Shown here: positions 18,301 through 31,300 of the stretch, in pieces
Position numbering within the stretch: the stretch's first letter is position 1
How the letters are laid out: each line of letters begins with the position of its first letter
NCBI GenBank assembly: GCA_032718475.1
Contig: JAUCBJ010001915.1
Coordinates: forward strand, 1 to 36,757
Direction: 5' to 3'
DNA: 36,757 nucleotides
Origin: Nemertoderma westbladi
Taxonomy: Eukaryota; Xenacoelomorpha; Nemertodermatida; Nemertodermatidae
Made by a program: the position numbers and the translations under genes
Notes under the pieces: model-generated
Databases searched by the model: none
What the model was told of the DNA's origin: nothing
What the model saw: the letters and a program-made list of their open reading frames with translations, nothing else

Positions 18301-20998
18301 TTAATGTACGCAGACGACCTACAAGGTAGTAAGGGAACCGTTTAATGTACACAGACGACCTACAAGGTAGTAAGGGAACCGTTTAATGTACGCAGACGAC
18401 CTACAAGGTAGTAAGGGAACCGTTTAATGTACGGAGACGACCTACAAGGTAGTAAGGGAATCGTTTAATGTACACAGACGACCTACAAGGTAGTAAGGGA
18501 ATCGTTTAATGTACACAGACGACCTACAAGGTAGTAAGGGAACCGTTTAATGTACGCAGACGACCTACAAGGTAGTAAGGGAACCGTTTAATGTACGGAG
18601 ACGACCTACAAGGTAGTAAGTAAGGGAACCGTTTAATGTACGCAGACGACCTATAAGGTAGTAAGGGAACCGTTTAATGTACGCAGACGACCTACAAGGT
18701 AGTAAGGGAACCGTTTAATGTACGCAGACGACCTAAAAGGTAGTAAGGGAATCGTTTAATGTACACAGACGACCTACAAGGTAGTAAGGGAACCGTTTAA
18801 TGTACGCAGACGACCTACAAGGTAGTAAGGGAACCGTTTAATGTACGGAGACGACCTACAAGGTAGTAAGTAAGGGAACCGTTTAATGTACGCAGACGAC
18901 CTACAAGGTAGTAAGGGAACCGTTTAATGTACGCAGACGACCTAGAAGGTAGGAAGGGAACCATTTAATGTACGCAGACGACCTACAAGGTAGTAAGGGA
19001 ACCGTTTAATGTACACAGACGACCTACAAGGTAGTAAGGGAACCATTTAATGTACGCAGACGACCTACAAGGTAGTAAGGGAACCGTTTAATGTACGCAG
19101 ACGACCTACAAGGTAGTAAGGGAACCGTTTAATGTACGCAGACGACCTACAAGGTAGTAAGGGAACCGTTTAATGTACGCAGACGACCTACAAGGTAGTA
19201 AGGGAACCGTTTAATGTACGCAGACGACCTACAAGGTAGTAAGGGAACCGTTTAATGTACGGAGACGACCTACAAGGTAGTAAGGGAACCGTTTAATGTA
19301 CGCAGACGACCTACAAGGTAGTAAGGGAACCGTTTAATGTACGCAGACGACCTAGAAGGTAGGAAGGGAACCGTTTAATGTACGCAGACGACCTACAAGG
19401 TAGTAAGGGAACCATTTAATGTACGCAGACGACCTACAAGGTAGTAAGGGAACCGTTTAATGTACGCAGACGACCTACAAGGTAGTAAGGGAACCATTTA
19501 ATGTACGCAGACGACCTACAAGGTAGTAAGGGAACCGTTTAATGTACACAGACGACCTACAAGGTAGTAAGGGAACCGTTTAATGTACGCAGACGACCTA
19601 CAAGGTAGTAAGGGAACCGTTTAATGTACACAGACGACCTACAAGGTAGTAAGGGAACCGTTTAATGTACGCAGACGACCTACAAGGTAGTAAGGGAACC
19701 GTTTAATGTACACAGACGACCTACAAGGTAGTAAGGGAATCGTTTAATGTACGCAGACGACCTACAAGGTAGTAAGGGAACCATTTAATGTACGCAGACG
19801 ACCTACAAGGTAGTAAGGGAACCGTTTAATGTACGCAGACGACCTACAAGGTAGTAAGGGAACCATTTAATGTACGCAGACGACCTACAAGGTAGTAAGG
19901 GAACCGTTTAATGTACACAGACGACCTACAAGGTAGTAAGGGAACCGTTTAATGTACGCAGACGACCTACAAGGTAGTAAGGGAACCGTTTAATGTACAC
20001 AGACGACCTACAAGGTAGTAAGGGAACCGTTTAATGTACGCAGACGACCTACAAGGTAGTAAGGGAACCGTTTAATGTACACAGACGACCTACAAGGTAG
20101 TAAGGGAATCGTTTAATGTACACAGACGACCTACAAGGTAGTAAGGGAACCGTTTAATGTACGCAGACGACCTACAAGGTAGTAAGGGAACCGTTTAATG
20201 TACGGAGACGACCTACAAGGTAGTAAGGGAACCGTTTAATGTACGGAGACGACCTACAAGGTAGTAAGGGAACCGTTTAATGTACGCAGACGACCTACAA
20301 GGTAGTAAGGGAACCGTTTAATGTACGGAGACGACGTACAAGGTAGTAAGGGAACCGTTTAATGTACGGAGACGACCTACAAGGTAGTAAGGGAACCGTT
20401 TAATGTACGCAGACGACCTACAAGGTAGTAAGGGAACCGTTTAATGTACGGAGACGACCTACAAGGTAGTAAGGGAACCGTTTAATGTACGCAGACGACC
20501 TACAAGGTAGTAAGGGAACCGTTTAATGTACGGAGACGACCTACAAGGTAGTAAGGGAACCGTTTAATGTACGGAGACGACCTACAAGGTAGTAAGGGAA
20601 CCGTTTAATGTACGCAGACGACCTACAAGGTAGTAAGGGAACCGTTTAATGTACGGAGACGACGTACAAGGTAGTAAGGGAACCGTTTAATGTACGCAGA
20701 CGACCTACAAGGTAGTAATGGAACCGTTTAATGTACGCAGACGACCTACAAGGTAGTAAGGGAACCGTTTAATGTACGGAGACGACCTACAAGGTAGTAA
20801 GGGAACCGTTTAATGTACGCAGACGACCTACAAGGTAGTAAGGGAACCGTTTAATGTACGGAGACGACGTACAAGGTAGTAAGGGAACCGTTTAATGTAC
20901 GGAGACGACGTACAAGGTAGTAAGGGAACCGTTTAATGTACACAGACGACCTACAAGGTAGTAAGGGAACCGTTTAATGTACGCAGACGACCTACAAG
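18279..20998. repeat. 41-bp satellite, left block, about 66 copies
   Basis: The unit reads GTAGTAAGGGAACCGTTTAA followed by TGTACGCAGACGACCTACAAG (41 bp). Here the base pair before AGACG varies between GC, GG and AC. Rarer variants are GGGAATCG, GGGAACCATT, a GTAA insertion (18611-18624 and 18861-18874, 250 bp apart) and CCTAGAAGGTAGGAAGGG at 18941 and 19351, exactly 410 bp (ten units) apart. These repeats of rare variants show local higher-order duplication. The block fills the intron right upstream of the KIAA0319-like last exon and ends at the target duplication of a hAT element. Confidence 0.95.
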
Positions 20999-22349
20999 TA
21001 GTGTTGAGAACTGAATCAATTTTGACTAATTTCAGTTACAGTTACAGTTTCAGTATTCAAAGTTTTGCATTTCAGTTACAGTTACAGTTTCAGTATTCAA
21101 AGTTTTGCATTTCAGTTACAGTTACAGTTTCAGTATTCAAAGTTTTGCATTTCAGTTACAGTTACAGTTTCAGTATTATAAAATTGAGCATTTCAGTTTC
21201 AGTTACAGTTTCAGTTATAGATTCAATATATATGATCTCATGTAGTAAGCAGTCATCTGAAACTAAAAATGAGGCACTTTAATATATTACTGTTATATAC
21301 GCTAATAATAATGTTCATTACGAAACGTCCTCTTTCTAGAGCTAATAGGTAGTTGTTGTAGGAAAGTTGGACCCACTCTATGGTAATATTTTGTAATTAA
21401 TATACTGATAGTATGTAATGAAAGTGGCACGTCACAAGATCACACTAAGCACCCACATTTTACTGTACATCTTGTTTCAGTGCTTGTACAGTACTGTTAT
21501 CATTTATTGTTTTGGTTATAAAGCCATGCTTCTGAATCCTGCTCATTTTCCTTAATTCGTAATTTGTTTTAGTAATCATATATATGTATTGTTTTGGTTA
21601 GACCCACCTCGATAAGCTGCTCCTTTCACTTTTAAGTTTAATTTTGTAATTTATAATGGTAAACTTGATCAAAATTTAATTTCCATTGTGCCTCTAGTGT
21701 GATATCCCCTTTGATATTAATAGTACCGGTAACATTAATAATTAATAATGTAAGATATATATCCGTTAATATCCCTCTACCATTAGGCCTAACTTTTCTT
21801 TGTTTATCTAAAACATTTACATTTAATATGAAGCAAAAGTGGTGATAAGGCTGATAATAGTCTAATAGCTGAGACAGATAAACATAGACTATATGCTACT
21901 GTAGATCTTCGTTCACTACTTGACTCGCCAAATAAATCACATTTGAGCTAAGTGGGCAATGGGTCTTTGATTTTATATTGTGTAATATTATGGTTTTGTT
22001 CAGAAGTGGAAAAAATTAGATTGTTTTTTTATAACAATGTTTTAAAAATGATACCTATAGTAACCACTGTTATTCATTTATTAAACTATACTCTATACTT
22101 TATTACAATACTGTTTTAAATGCTCATTCATGTTAATTGTGTGATTGAGAACTGAATCGGATTTTGTTAATTTCAGTTTCAGTTACAGTTACAGTATTCA
22201 AAATTCGTAATTACAGTTTCAGTTACAGTTACAGTATTCAAAATTCGCAATTACAGTTACAGTTATAGTTACAGTATCAAAAAAATCATCAAAACCATTC
22301 AGTTACAGTTGCAGTTACAGTATAATTACAGTTACAGTTCTCAACACTA
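20999..22349. mobile_element. non-autonomous hAT-type transposon (1351 bp) inside the satellite
   Basis: The ends are a perfect 15-bp terminal inverted repeat: TAGTGTTGAGAACTG (20999-21013) and CAGTTCTCAACACTA (22335-22349). They are flanked by a perfect 8-bp target duplication, CCTACAAG (20991-20998 and 22350-22357). An 8-bp duplication with TAGTG-type ends is characteristic of hAT elements. Subterminal DNA is rich in CAGTTACAGT: four 40-bp copies run from 21031 to about 21190 and similar repeats lie at about 22175-22335. No transposase ORF is present; the 101-codon ORF at the left end is made of these repeats. The element depends on a transposase supplied elsewhere. Confidence 0.9.
21031..21190. 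repeat. 40-bp subterminal tandem repeat of the hAT element, four copies
   Basis: TTCAGTTACAGTTACAGTTT plus CAGTATTCAAAGTTTTGCAT repeats at 21031, 21071, 21111 and 21151, the last copy diverging after CAGTATT. Related CAGTTACAGT repeats at the other end have the same orientation rather than inverted orientation. In hAT elements subterminal repeats commonly bind transposase; that role here is inference. Confidence 0.85.
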
Positions 22350-25300
22350 CCTACAAGGTAGTTAGGGAACCGTTTAATGGACGCAGACGACCTACAAGGT
22401 AGTAAGGGAACCGTTTAATGTACGCAGACGACCTACAAGGTAGTGAGGGAACCGTTTAATGTACGGAGACGACCTACAAGGTAGTAAGGGAACCGTTTAA
22501 TGTACGCAGACGACCTACAAGGTAGTAAGGGCACCGTTTAATGTACGCAGACGACCTACAAGGTAGTAAGGGAACCGTTTAATGTACGCAGACGACCTAC
22601 AAGGTAGTAAGGGAACCGTTTAATGTACGCAGACGACCTACAAGGTAGTAAGGGAACCGTTTAATGTACGGAGACGACGTACAAGGTAGTAAGGGAACCG
22701 TTTAATGTACGGAGACGACGTACAAGGTAGTAAGGGAACCGTTTAATGTACACAGACGACCTACAAGGTAGTAAGGGAACCGTTTAATGTACGCAGACGA
22801 CCTACAAGGTAGTTAGGGAACCGTTTAATGGACGCAGACGACATACAAGGCAGTAAGGGAACCGTTTAATGTACGCAGACGACCTACAAGGTAGTAAGGG
22901 AACCGTTTAATGTACGCAGACGACCTACAAGGTAGTAAGGGAACCGTTTAATGTACGCAGACGACCTACAAGGTAGTAAGGGAACCGTTTAATGTACGGA
23001 GACGACCTACAAGGTAGTAAGGGAACCGTTTAATGTACGCAGACGACCTACAAGGTAGTAAGGGAACCGTTTAATGTACGCAGACGACCTACAAGGTAGT
23101 AAGGGAACCGTTTAATGTACGCAGACGACCTACAAGGTAGTAAGGGAACCGTTTAATGTACGCAGACGACCTACAAGGTAGTAAGGGAACCGTTTAATGT
23201 ACGCAGACGACCTACAAGGTAGTAAGGGAACCGTTTAATGTACGCAGACGACCTACAAGGTAGTAAGGGAACCGTTTAATGTACGGAGACGACCTACAAG
23301 GTAGTAAGGGAACCGTTTAATGTACGCAGACGACCTACAAGGTAGTAAGGGAACCGTTTAATGTACGCAGACGACCTACAAGGTAGTAAGGGAACCGTTT
23401 AATGTACGCAGACGACCTACAAGGTAGTAAGGGAACCGTTTAATGTACGCAGACGACCTACAAGGTAGTAAGGGAACCGTTTAATGTACGGAGACGACCT
23501 ACAAGGTAGTAAGGGAACCGTTTAATGTACGCAGACGACCTACAAGGTAGTAAGGGAACCGTTTAATGTACGCAGACGACCTACAAGGTAGTAAGGGAAC
23601 CGTTTAATGTACGCAGACGACCTACAAGGTAGTAAGGGAACCGTTTAATGTACGGAGACGACCTACAAGGTAGTAAGGGAACCGTTTAATGTACGCAGAC
23701 GACCTACAAGGTAGTAAGGGAACCGTTTAATGTACGCAGACGACCTACAAGGTAGTAAGGGAACCGTTTAATGTACGGAGACGACGTACAAGGTAGTAAG
23801 GGAACCGTTTAATGTACGGAGACGACCTACAAGGTAGTAAGGGAACCGTTTAATGTACGGAGACGACCTACAAGGTAGTAAGGGAACCGTTTAATGTACG
23901 CAGACGACCTACAAGGTAGTAAGGGAACCGTTTAATGTACGCAGACGACCTACAAGGTAGTAAGGGAACCGTTTAATGTACGGAGACGACCTACAAGGTA
24001 GTAAGGGAACCGTTTAATGTACGCAGACGACCTACAAGGTAGTAAGGGAACCGTTTAATGTACGGAGACGACCTACAAGGTAGTAAGGGAACCGTTTAAT
24101 GTACGGAGACGACCTACAAGGTAGTAAGGGAACCGTTTAATGTACGGAGACGACCTACAAGGTAGTAAGGGAACCGTTTAATGTACGCAGACGACCTACA
24201 AGGTAGTAAGGGAACCGTTTAATGTACGCAGACGACCTACAAGGTAGTAAGGGAACCGTTTAATGTACGGAGACGACCTACAAGGTAGTAAGGGAACCGT
24301 TTAATGTACGCAGACGACCTACAAGGTAGTAAGGGAACCGTTTAATGTACGGAGACGACCTACAAGGTAGTAAGGGAACCGTTTAATGTACGCAGACGAC
24401 CTACAAGGTAGTAAGGGAACCGTTTAATGTACGCAGACGACCTACAAGGTAGTAAGGGAACCGTTTAATGTACGGAGACGACCTACAAGGTAGTAAGGGA
24501 ACCGTTTAATGTACGCAGACGACCTACAAGGTAGTAAGGGAACCGTTTAATGTACGCAGACGACCTACAAGGTAGTAAGGGAACCGTTTAATGTACGCAG
24601 ACGACCTACAAGGTAGTAAGGGAACCGTTTAATGTACGCAGACGACCTACAAGGTAGTAAGGGAACCGTTTAATGTACGCAGACGACCTACAAGGTAGTA
24701 AGGGAACCGTTTAATGTACGGAGACGACGTACAAGGTAGTAAGGGAACCGTTTAATGTACGGAGACGACCTACAAGGTAGTAAGGGAACCGTTTAATGTA
24801 CGCAGACGACCTACAAGGTAGTAAGGGAACCGTTTAATGTACGGAGACGACCTACAAGGTAGTAAGGGAACCGTTTAATGTACGGAGACGACCTACAAGG
24901 TAGTAAGGGAACCGTTTAATGTACGCAGACGACCTACAAGGTAGTAAGGGAACCGTTTAATGTACGCAGACGACCTACAAGGTAGTAAGGGAACCGTTTA
25001 ATGTACGCAGACGACCTACAAGGTAGTAAGGGAACCGTTTAATGTACGGAGACGACCTACAAGGTAGTAAGGGAACCGTTTAATGTACGGAGACGACCTA
25101 CAAGGTAGTAAGGGAACCGTTTAATGTACGCAGACGACCTACAAGGTAGTAAGGGAACCGTTTAATGTACGGAGACGACCTACAAGGTAGTAAGGGAACC
25201 GTTTAATGTACGGAGACGACCTACAAGGTAGTAAGGGAACCGTTTAATGTACGCAGACGACCTACAAGGTAGTAAGGGAACCGTTTAATGTACGCAGACG

Positions 25301-28300
25301 ACCTACAAGGTAGTAAGGGAACCGTTTAATGTACGCAGACGACCTACAAGGTAGTAAGGGAACCGTTTAATGTACGCAGACGACCTACAAGGTAGTAAGG
25401 GAACCGTTTAATGTACGCAGACGACCTACAAGGTAGTAAGGGAACCGTTTAATGTACGCAGACGACCTACAAGGTAGTAAGGGAACCGTTTAATGTACGC
25501 AGACGACCTACAAGGTAGTAAGGGAACCGTTTAATGTACGCAGACGACCTACAAGGTAGTAAGGGAACCGTTTAATGTACGCAGACGACCTACAAGGTAG
25601 TAAGGGAACCGTTTAATGTACGGAGACGACCTACAAGGTAGTAAGGGAACCGTTTAATGTACGCAGACGACCTACAAGGTAGTAAGGGAACCGTTTAATG
25701 TACGGAGACGACCTACAAGGTAGTAAGGGAACCGTTTAATGTACGCAGACGACCTACAAGGTAGTAAGGGAACCGTTTAATGTACGCAGACGACCTACAA
25801 GGTAGTAAGGGAACCGTTTAATGTACGCAGACGACCTACAAGGTAGTAAGGGAACCGTTTAATGTACGGAGACGACCTACAAGGTAGTAAGGGAACCGTT
25901 TAATGTACGGAGACGACCTACAAGGTAGTAAGGGAACCGTTTAATGTACGCAGACGACCTACAAGGTAGTAAGGGAACCGTTTAATGTACGCAGACGACC
26001 TACAAGGTAGTAAGGGAACCGTTTAATGTACGCAGACGACCTACAAGGTAGTAAGGGAACCGTTTAATGTACGCAGACGACCTACAAGGTAGTAAGGGAA
26101 CCGTTTAATGTACGCAGACGACCTACAAGGTAGTAAGGGAACCGTTTAATGTACGCAGACGACCTACAAGGTAGTAAGGGAACCGTTTAATGTACGCAGA
26201 CGACCTACAAGGTAGTAAGGGAACCGTTTAATGTACGCAGACGACCTACAAGGTAGTAAGGGAACCGTTTAATGTACGCAGACGACCTACAAGGTAGTAA
26301 GGGAACCGTTTAATGTACGGAGACGACCTACAAGGTAGTAAGGGAACCGTTTAATGTACGCAGACGACCTACAAGGTAGTAAGGGAACCGTTTAATGTAC
26401 GCAGACGACCTACAAGGTAGTAAGGGAACCGTTTAATGTACGCAGACGACCTACAAGGTAGTAAGGGAACCGTTTAATGTACGCAGACGACCTACAAGGT
26501 AGTAAGGGAACCGTTTAATGTACGCAGACGACCTACAAGGTAGTAAGGGAACCGTTTAATGTACGGAGACGACCTACAAGGTAGTAAGGGAACCGTTTAA
26601 TGTACGGAGACGACCTACAAGGTAGTAAGGGAACCGTTTAATGTACGCAGACGACCTACAAGGTAGTAAGGGAACCGTTTAATGTACGGAGACGACCTAC
26701 AAGGTAGTAAGGGAACCGTTTAATGTACGCAGACGACCTACAAGGTAGTAAGGGAACCGTTTAATGTACGCAGACGACCTACAAGGTAGTAAGGGAACCG
26801 TTTAATGTACGCAGACGACCTACAAGGTAGTAAGGGAACCGTTTAATGTACGGAGACGACCTACAAGGTAGTAAGGGAACCGTTTAATGTACGCAGACGA
26901 CCTACAAGGTAGTAAGGGAACCGTTTAATGTACGGAGACGACCTACAAGGTAGTAAGGGAACCGTTTAATGTACGCAGACGACCTACAAGGTAGTAAGGG
27001 AACCGTTTAATGTACGGAGACGACCTACAAGGTAGTAAGGGAACCGTTTAATGTACGGAGACGACCTACAAGGTAGTAAGGGAACCGTTTAATGTACGCA
27101 GACGACCTACAAGGTAGTAAGGGAACCGTTTAATGTACGGAGACGACCTACAAGGTAGTAAGGGAACCGTTTAATGTACGGAGACGACCTACAAGGTAGT
27201 AAGGGAACCGTTTAATGTACGCAGACGACCTACAAGGTAGTAAGGGAACCGTTTAATGTACGCAGACGACCTACAAGGTAGTAAGGGAACCGTTTAATGT
27301 ACGCAGACGACCTACAAGGTAGTAAGGGAACCGTTTAATGTACGGAGACGACCTACAAGGTAGTAAGGGAACCGTTTAATGTACGCAGACGACCTACAAG
27401 GTAGTAAGGGAACCGTTTAATGTACGCAGACGACCTACAAGGTAGTAAGGGAACCGTTTAATGTACGGAGACGACCTACAAGGTAGTAAGGGAACCGTTT
27501 AATGTACGCAGACGACCTACAAGGTAGTAAGGGAACCGTTTAATGTACGGAGACGACCTACAAGGTAGTAAGGGAACCGTTTAATGTACGCAGACGACCT
27601 ACAAGGTAGTAAGGGAACCGTTTAATGTACGCAGACGACCTACAAGGTAGTAAGGGAACCGTTTAATGTACGCAGACGACCTACAAGGTAGTAAGGGAAC
27701 CGTTTAATGTACGGAGACGACCTACAAGGTAGTAAGGGAACCGTTTAATGTACGCAGACGACCTACAAGGTAGTAAGGGAACCGTTTAATGTACGGAGAC
27801 GACCTACAAGGTAGTAAGGGAACCGTTTAATGTACGCAGACGACCTACAAGGTAGTAAGGGAACCGTTTAATGTACGGAGACGACCTACAAGGTAGTAAG
27901 GGAACCGTTTAATGTACGCAGACGACCTACAAGGTAGTAAGGGAACCGTTTAATGTACGCAGACGACCTACAAGGTAGTAAGGGAACCGTTTAATGTACG
28001 CAGACGACCTACAAGGTAGTAAGGGAACCGTTTAATGTACGCAGACGACCTACAAGGTAGTAAGGGAACCGTTTAATGTACGCAGACGACCTACAAGGTA
28101 GTAAGGGAACCGTTTAATGTACGCAGACGACCTACAAGGTAGTAAGGGAACCGTTTAATGTACGCAGACGACCTACAAGGTAGTAAGGGAACCGTTTAAT
28201 GTACGCAGACGACCTACAAGGTAGTAAGGGAACCGTTTAATGTACGCAGACGACCTACAAGGTAGTAAGGGAACCGTTTAATGTACGCAGACGACCTACA

Positions 28301-31300
28301 AGGTAGTAAGGGAACCGTTTAATGTACGCAGACGACCTACAAGGTAGTAAGGGAACCGTTTAATGTACGCAGACGACCTACAAGGTAGTAAGGGAACCGT
28401 TTAATGTACGCAGACGACCTACAAGGTAGTAAGGGAACCGTTTAATGTACGCAGACGACCTACAAGGTAGTAAGGGAACCGTTTAATGTACGCAGACGAC
28501 CTACAAGGTAGTAAGGGAACCGTTTAATGTACGCAGACGACCTACAAGGTAGTAAGGGAACCGTTTAATGTACGCAGACGACCTACAAGGTAGTAAGGGA
28601 ACCGTTTAATGTACGCAGACGACCTACAAGGTAGTAAGGGAACCGTTTAATGTACGCAGACGACCTACAAGGTAGTAAGGGAACCGTTTAATGTACGCAG
28701 ACGACCTACAAGGTAGTAAGGGAACCGTTTAATGTACGCAGACGACCTACAAGGTAGTAAGGGAACCGTTTAATGTACGCAGACGACCTACAAGGTAGTA
28801 AGGGAACCGTTTAATGTACGCAGACGACCTACAAGGTAGTAAGGGAACCGTTTAATGTACGCAGACGACCTACAAGGTAGTAAGGGAACCGTTTAATGTA
28901 CGGAGACGACCTACAAGGTAGTAAGGGAACCGTTTAATGTACGGAGACGACCTACAAGGTAGTAAGGGAACCGTTTAATGTACGCAGACGACCTACAAGG
29001 TAGTAAGGGAACCGTTTAATGTACGGAGACGACCTACAAGGTAGTAAGGGAACCGTTTAATGTACGCAGACGACCTACAAGGTAGTAAGGGAACCGTTTA
29101 ATGTACGCAGACGACCTACAAGGTAGTAAGGGAACCGTTTAATGTACGCAGACGACCTACAAGGTAGTAAGGGAACCGTTTAATGTACGGAGACGACCTA
29201 CAAGGTAGTAAGGGAACCGTTTAATGTACGCAGACGACCTACAAGGTAGTAAGGGAACCGTTTAATGTACGGAGACGACCTACAAGGTAGTAAGGGAACC
29301 GTTTAATGTACGCAGACGACCTACAAGGTAGTAAGGGAACCGTTTAATGTACGCAGACGACCTACAAGGTAGTAAGGGAACCGTTTAATGTACGCAGACG
29401 ACCTACAAGGTAGTAAGGGAACCGTTTAATGTACGCAGACGACCTACAAGGTAGTAAGGGAACCGTTTAATGTACGCAGACGACCTACAAGGTAGTAAGG
29501 GAACCGTTTAATGTACGCAGACGACCTACAAGGTAGTAAGGGAACCGTTTAATGTACGGAGACGACCTACAAGGTAGTAAGGGAACCGTTTAATGTACGG
29601 AGACGACCTACAAGGTAGTAAGGGAACCGTTTAATGTACGCAGACGACCTACAAGGTAGTAAGGGAACCGTTTAATGTACGCAGACGACCTACAAGGTAG
29701 TAAGGGAACCGTTTAATGTACGCAGACGACCTACAAGGTAGTAAGGGAACCGTTTAATGTACGGAGACGACCTACAAGGTAGTAAGGGAACCGTTTAATG
29801 TACGCAGACGACCTACAAGGTAGTAAGGGAACCGTTTAATGTACGGAGACGACCTACAAGGTAGTAAGGGAACCGTTTAATGTACGCAGACGACCTACAA
29901 GGTAGTAAGGGAACCGTTTAATGTACGCAGACGACCTACAAGGTAGTAAGGGAACCGTTTAATGTACGCAGACGACCTACAAGGTAGTAAGGGAACCGTT
30001 TAATGTACGCAGACGACCTACAAGGTAGTAAGGGAACCGTTTAATGTACGCAGACGACCTACAAGGTAGTAAGGGAACCGTTTAATGTACGGAGACGACC
30101 TACAAGGTAGTAAGGGAACCGTTTAATGTACGCAGACGACCTACAAGGTAGTAAGGGAACCGTTTAATGTACGGAGACGACCTACAAGGTAGTAAGGGAA
30201 CCGTTTAATGTACGCAGACGACCTACAAGGTAGTAAGGGAACCGTTTAATGTACGCAGACGACCTACAAGGTAGTAAGGGAACCGTTTAATGTACGCAGA
30301 CGACCTACAAGGTAGTGAAGGGAACCGTTTAATGTACGCAGACGACCTACAAGGTAGTAAGGGAACCGTTTAATGTACGCAGACGACCTACAAGGTAGTA
30401 AGGGAACCGTTTAATGTACGCAGACGACCTACAAGGTAGTAAGGGAACCGTTTAATGTACGCAGACGACCTACAAGGTAGTAAGGGAACCGTTTAATGTA
30501 CGCAGACGACCTACAAGGTAGTAAGGGAACCGTTTAATGTACGCAGACGACCTACAAGGTAGTAAGGGAACCGTTTAATGTACGCAGACGACCTACAAGG
30601 TAGTAAGGGAACCGTTTAATGTACGCAGACGACCTACAAGGTAGTAAGGGAACCGTTTAATGTACGGAGACGACCTACAAGGTAGTAAGGGAACCGTTTA
30701 ATGTACGCAGACGACCTACAAGGTAGTAAGGGAACCGTTTAATGTACGCAGACGACCTACAAGGTAGTAAGGGAACCGTTTAATGTACGCAGACGACCTA
30801 CAAGGTAGTAAGGGAACCGTTTAATGTACGCAGACGACCTACAAGGTAGTAAGGGAACCGTTTAATGTACGCAGACGACCTACAAGGTAGTAAGGGAACC
30901 GTTTAATGTACGCAGACGACCTACAAGGTAGTAAGGGAACCGTTTAATGTACGCAGACGACCTACAAGGTAGTAAGGGAACCGTTTAATGTACGCAGACG
31001 ACCTACAAGGTAGTAAGGGAACCGTTTAATGTACGCAGACGACCTACAAGGTAGTAAGGGAACCGTTTAATGTACGCAGACGACCTACAAGGTAGTAAGG
31101 GAACCGTTTAATGTACGCAGACGACCTACAAGGTAGTAAGGGAACCGTTTAATGTACGCAGACGACCTACAAGGTAGTAAGGGAACCGTTTAATGTACGC
31201 AGACGACCTACAAGGTAGTAAGGGAACCGTTTAATGTACGCAGACGACCTACAAGGTAGTAAGGGAACCGTTTAATGTACGCAGACGACCTACAAGGTAG

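Noticed and set aside
20977-21282. Plus-strand 101-codon ORF starting MYADDLQ across the satellite/hAT border
   Set aside because: It joins one satellite unit to the hAT subterminal 40-bp repeats; the S/Y/F/V-rich body is a repeat translation, not a reverse transcriptase or transposase.
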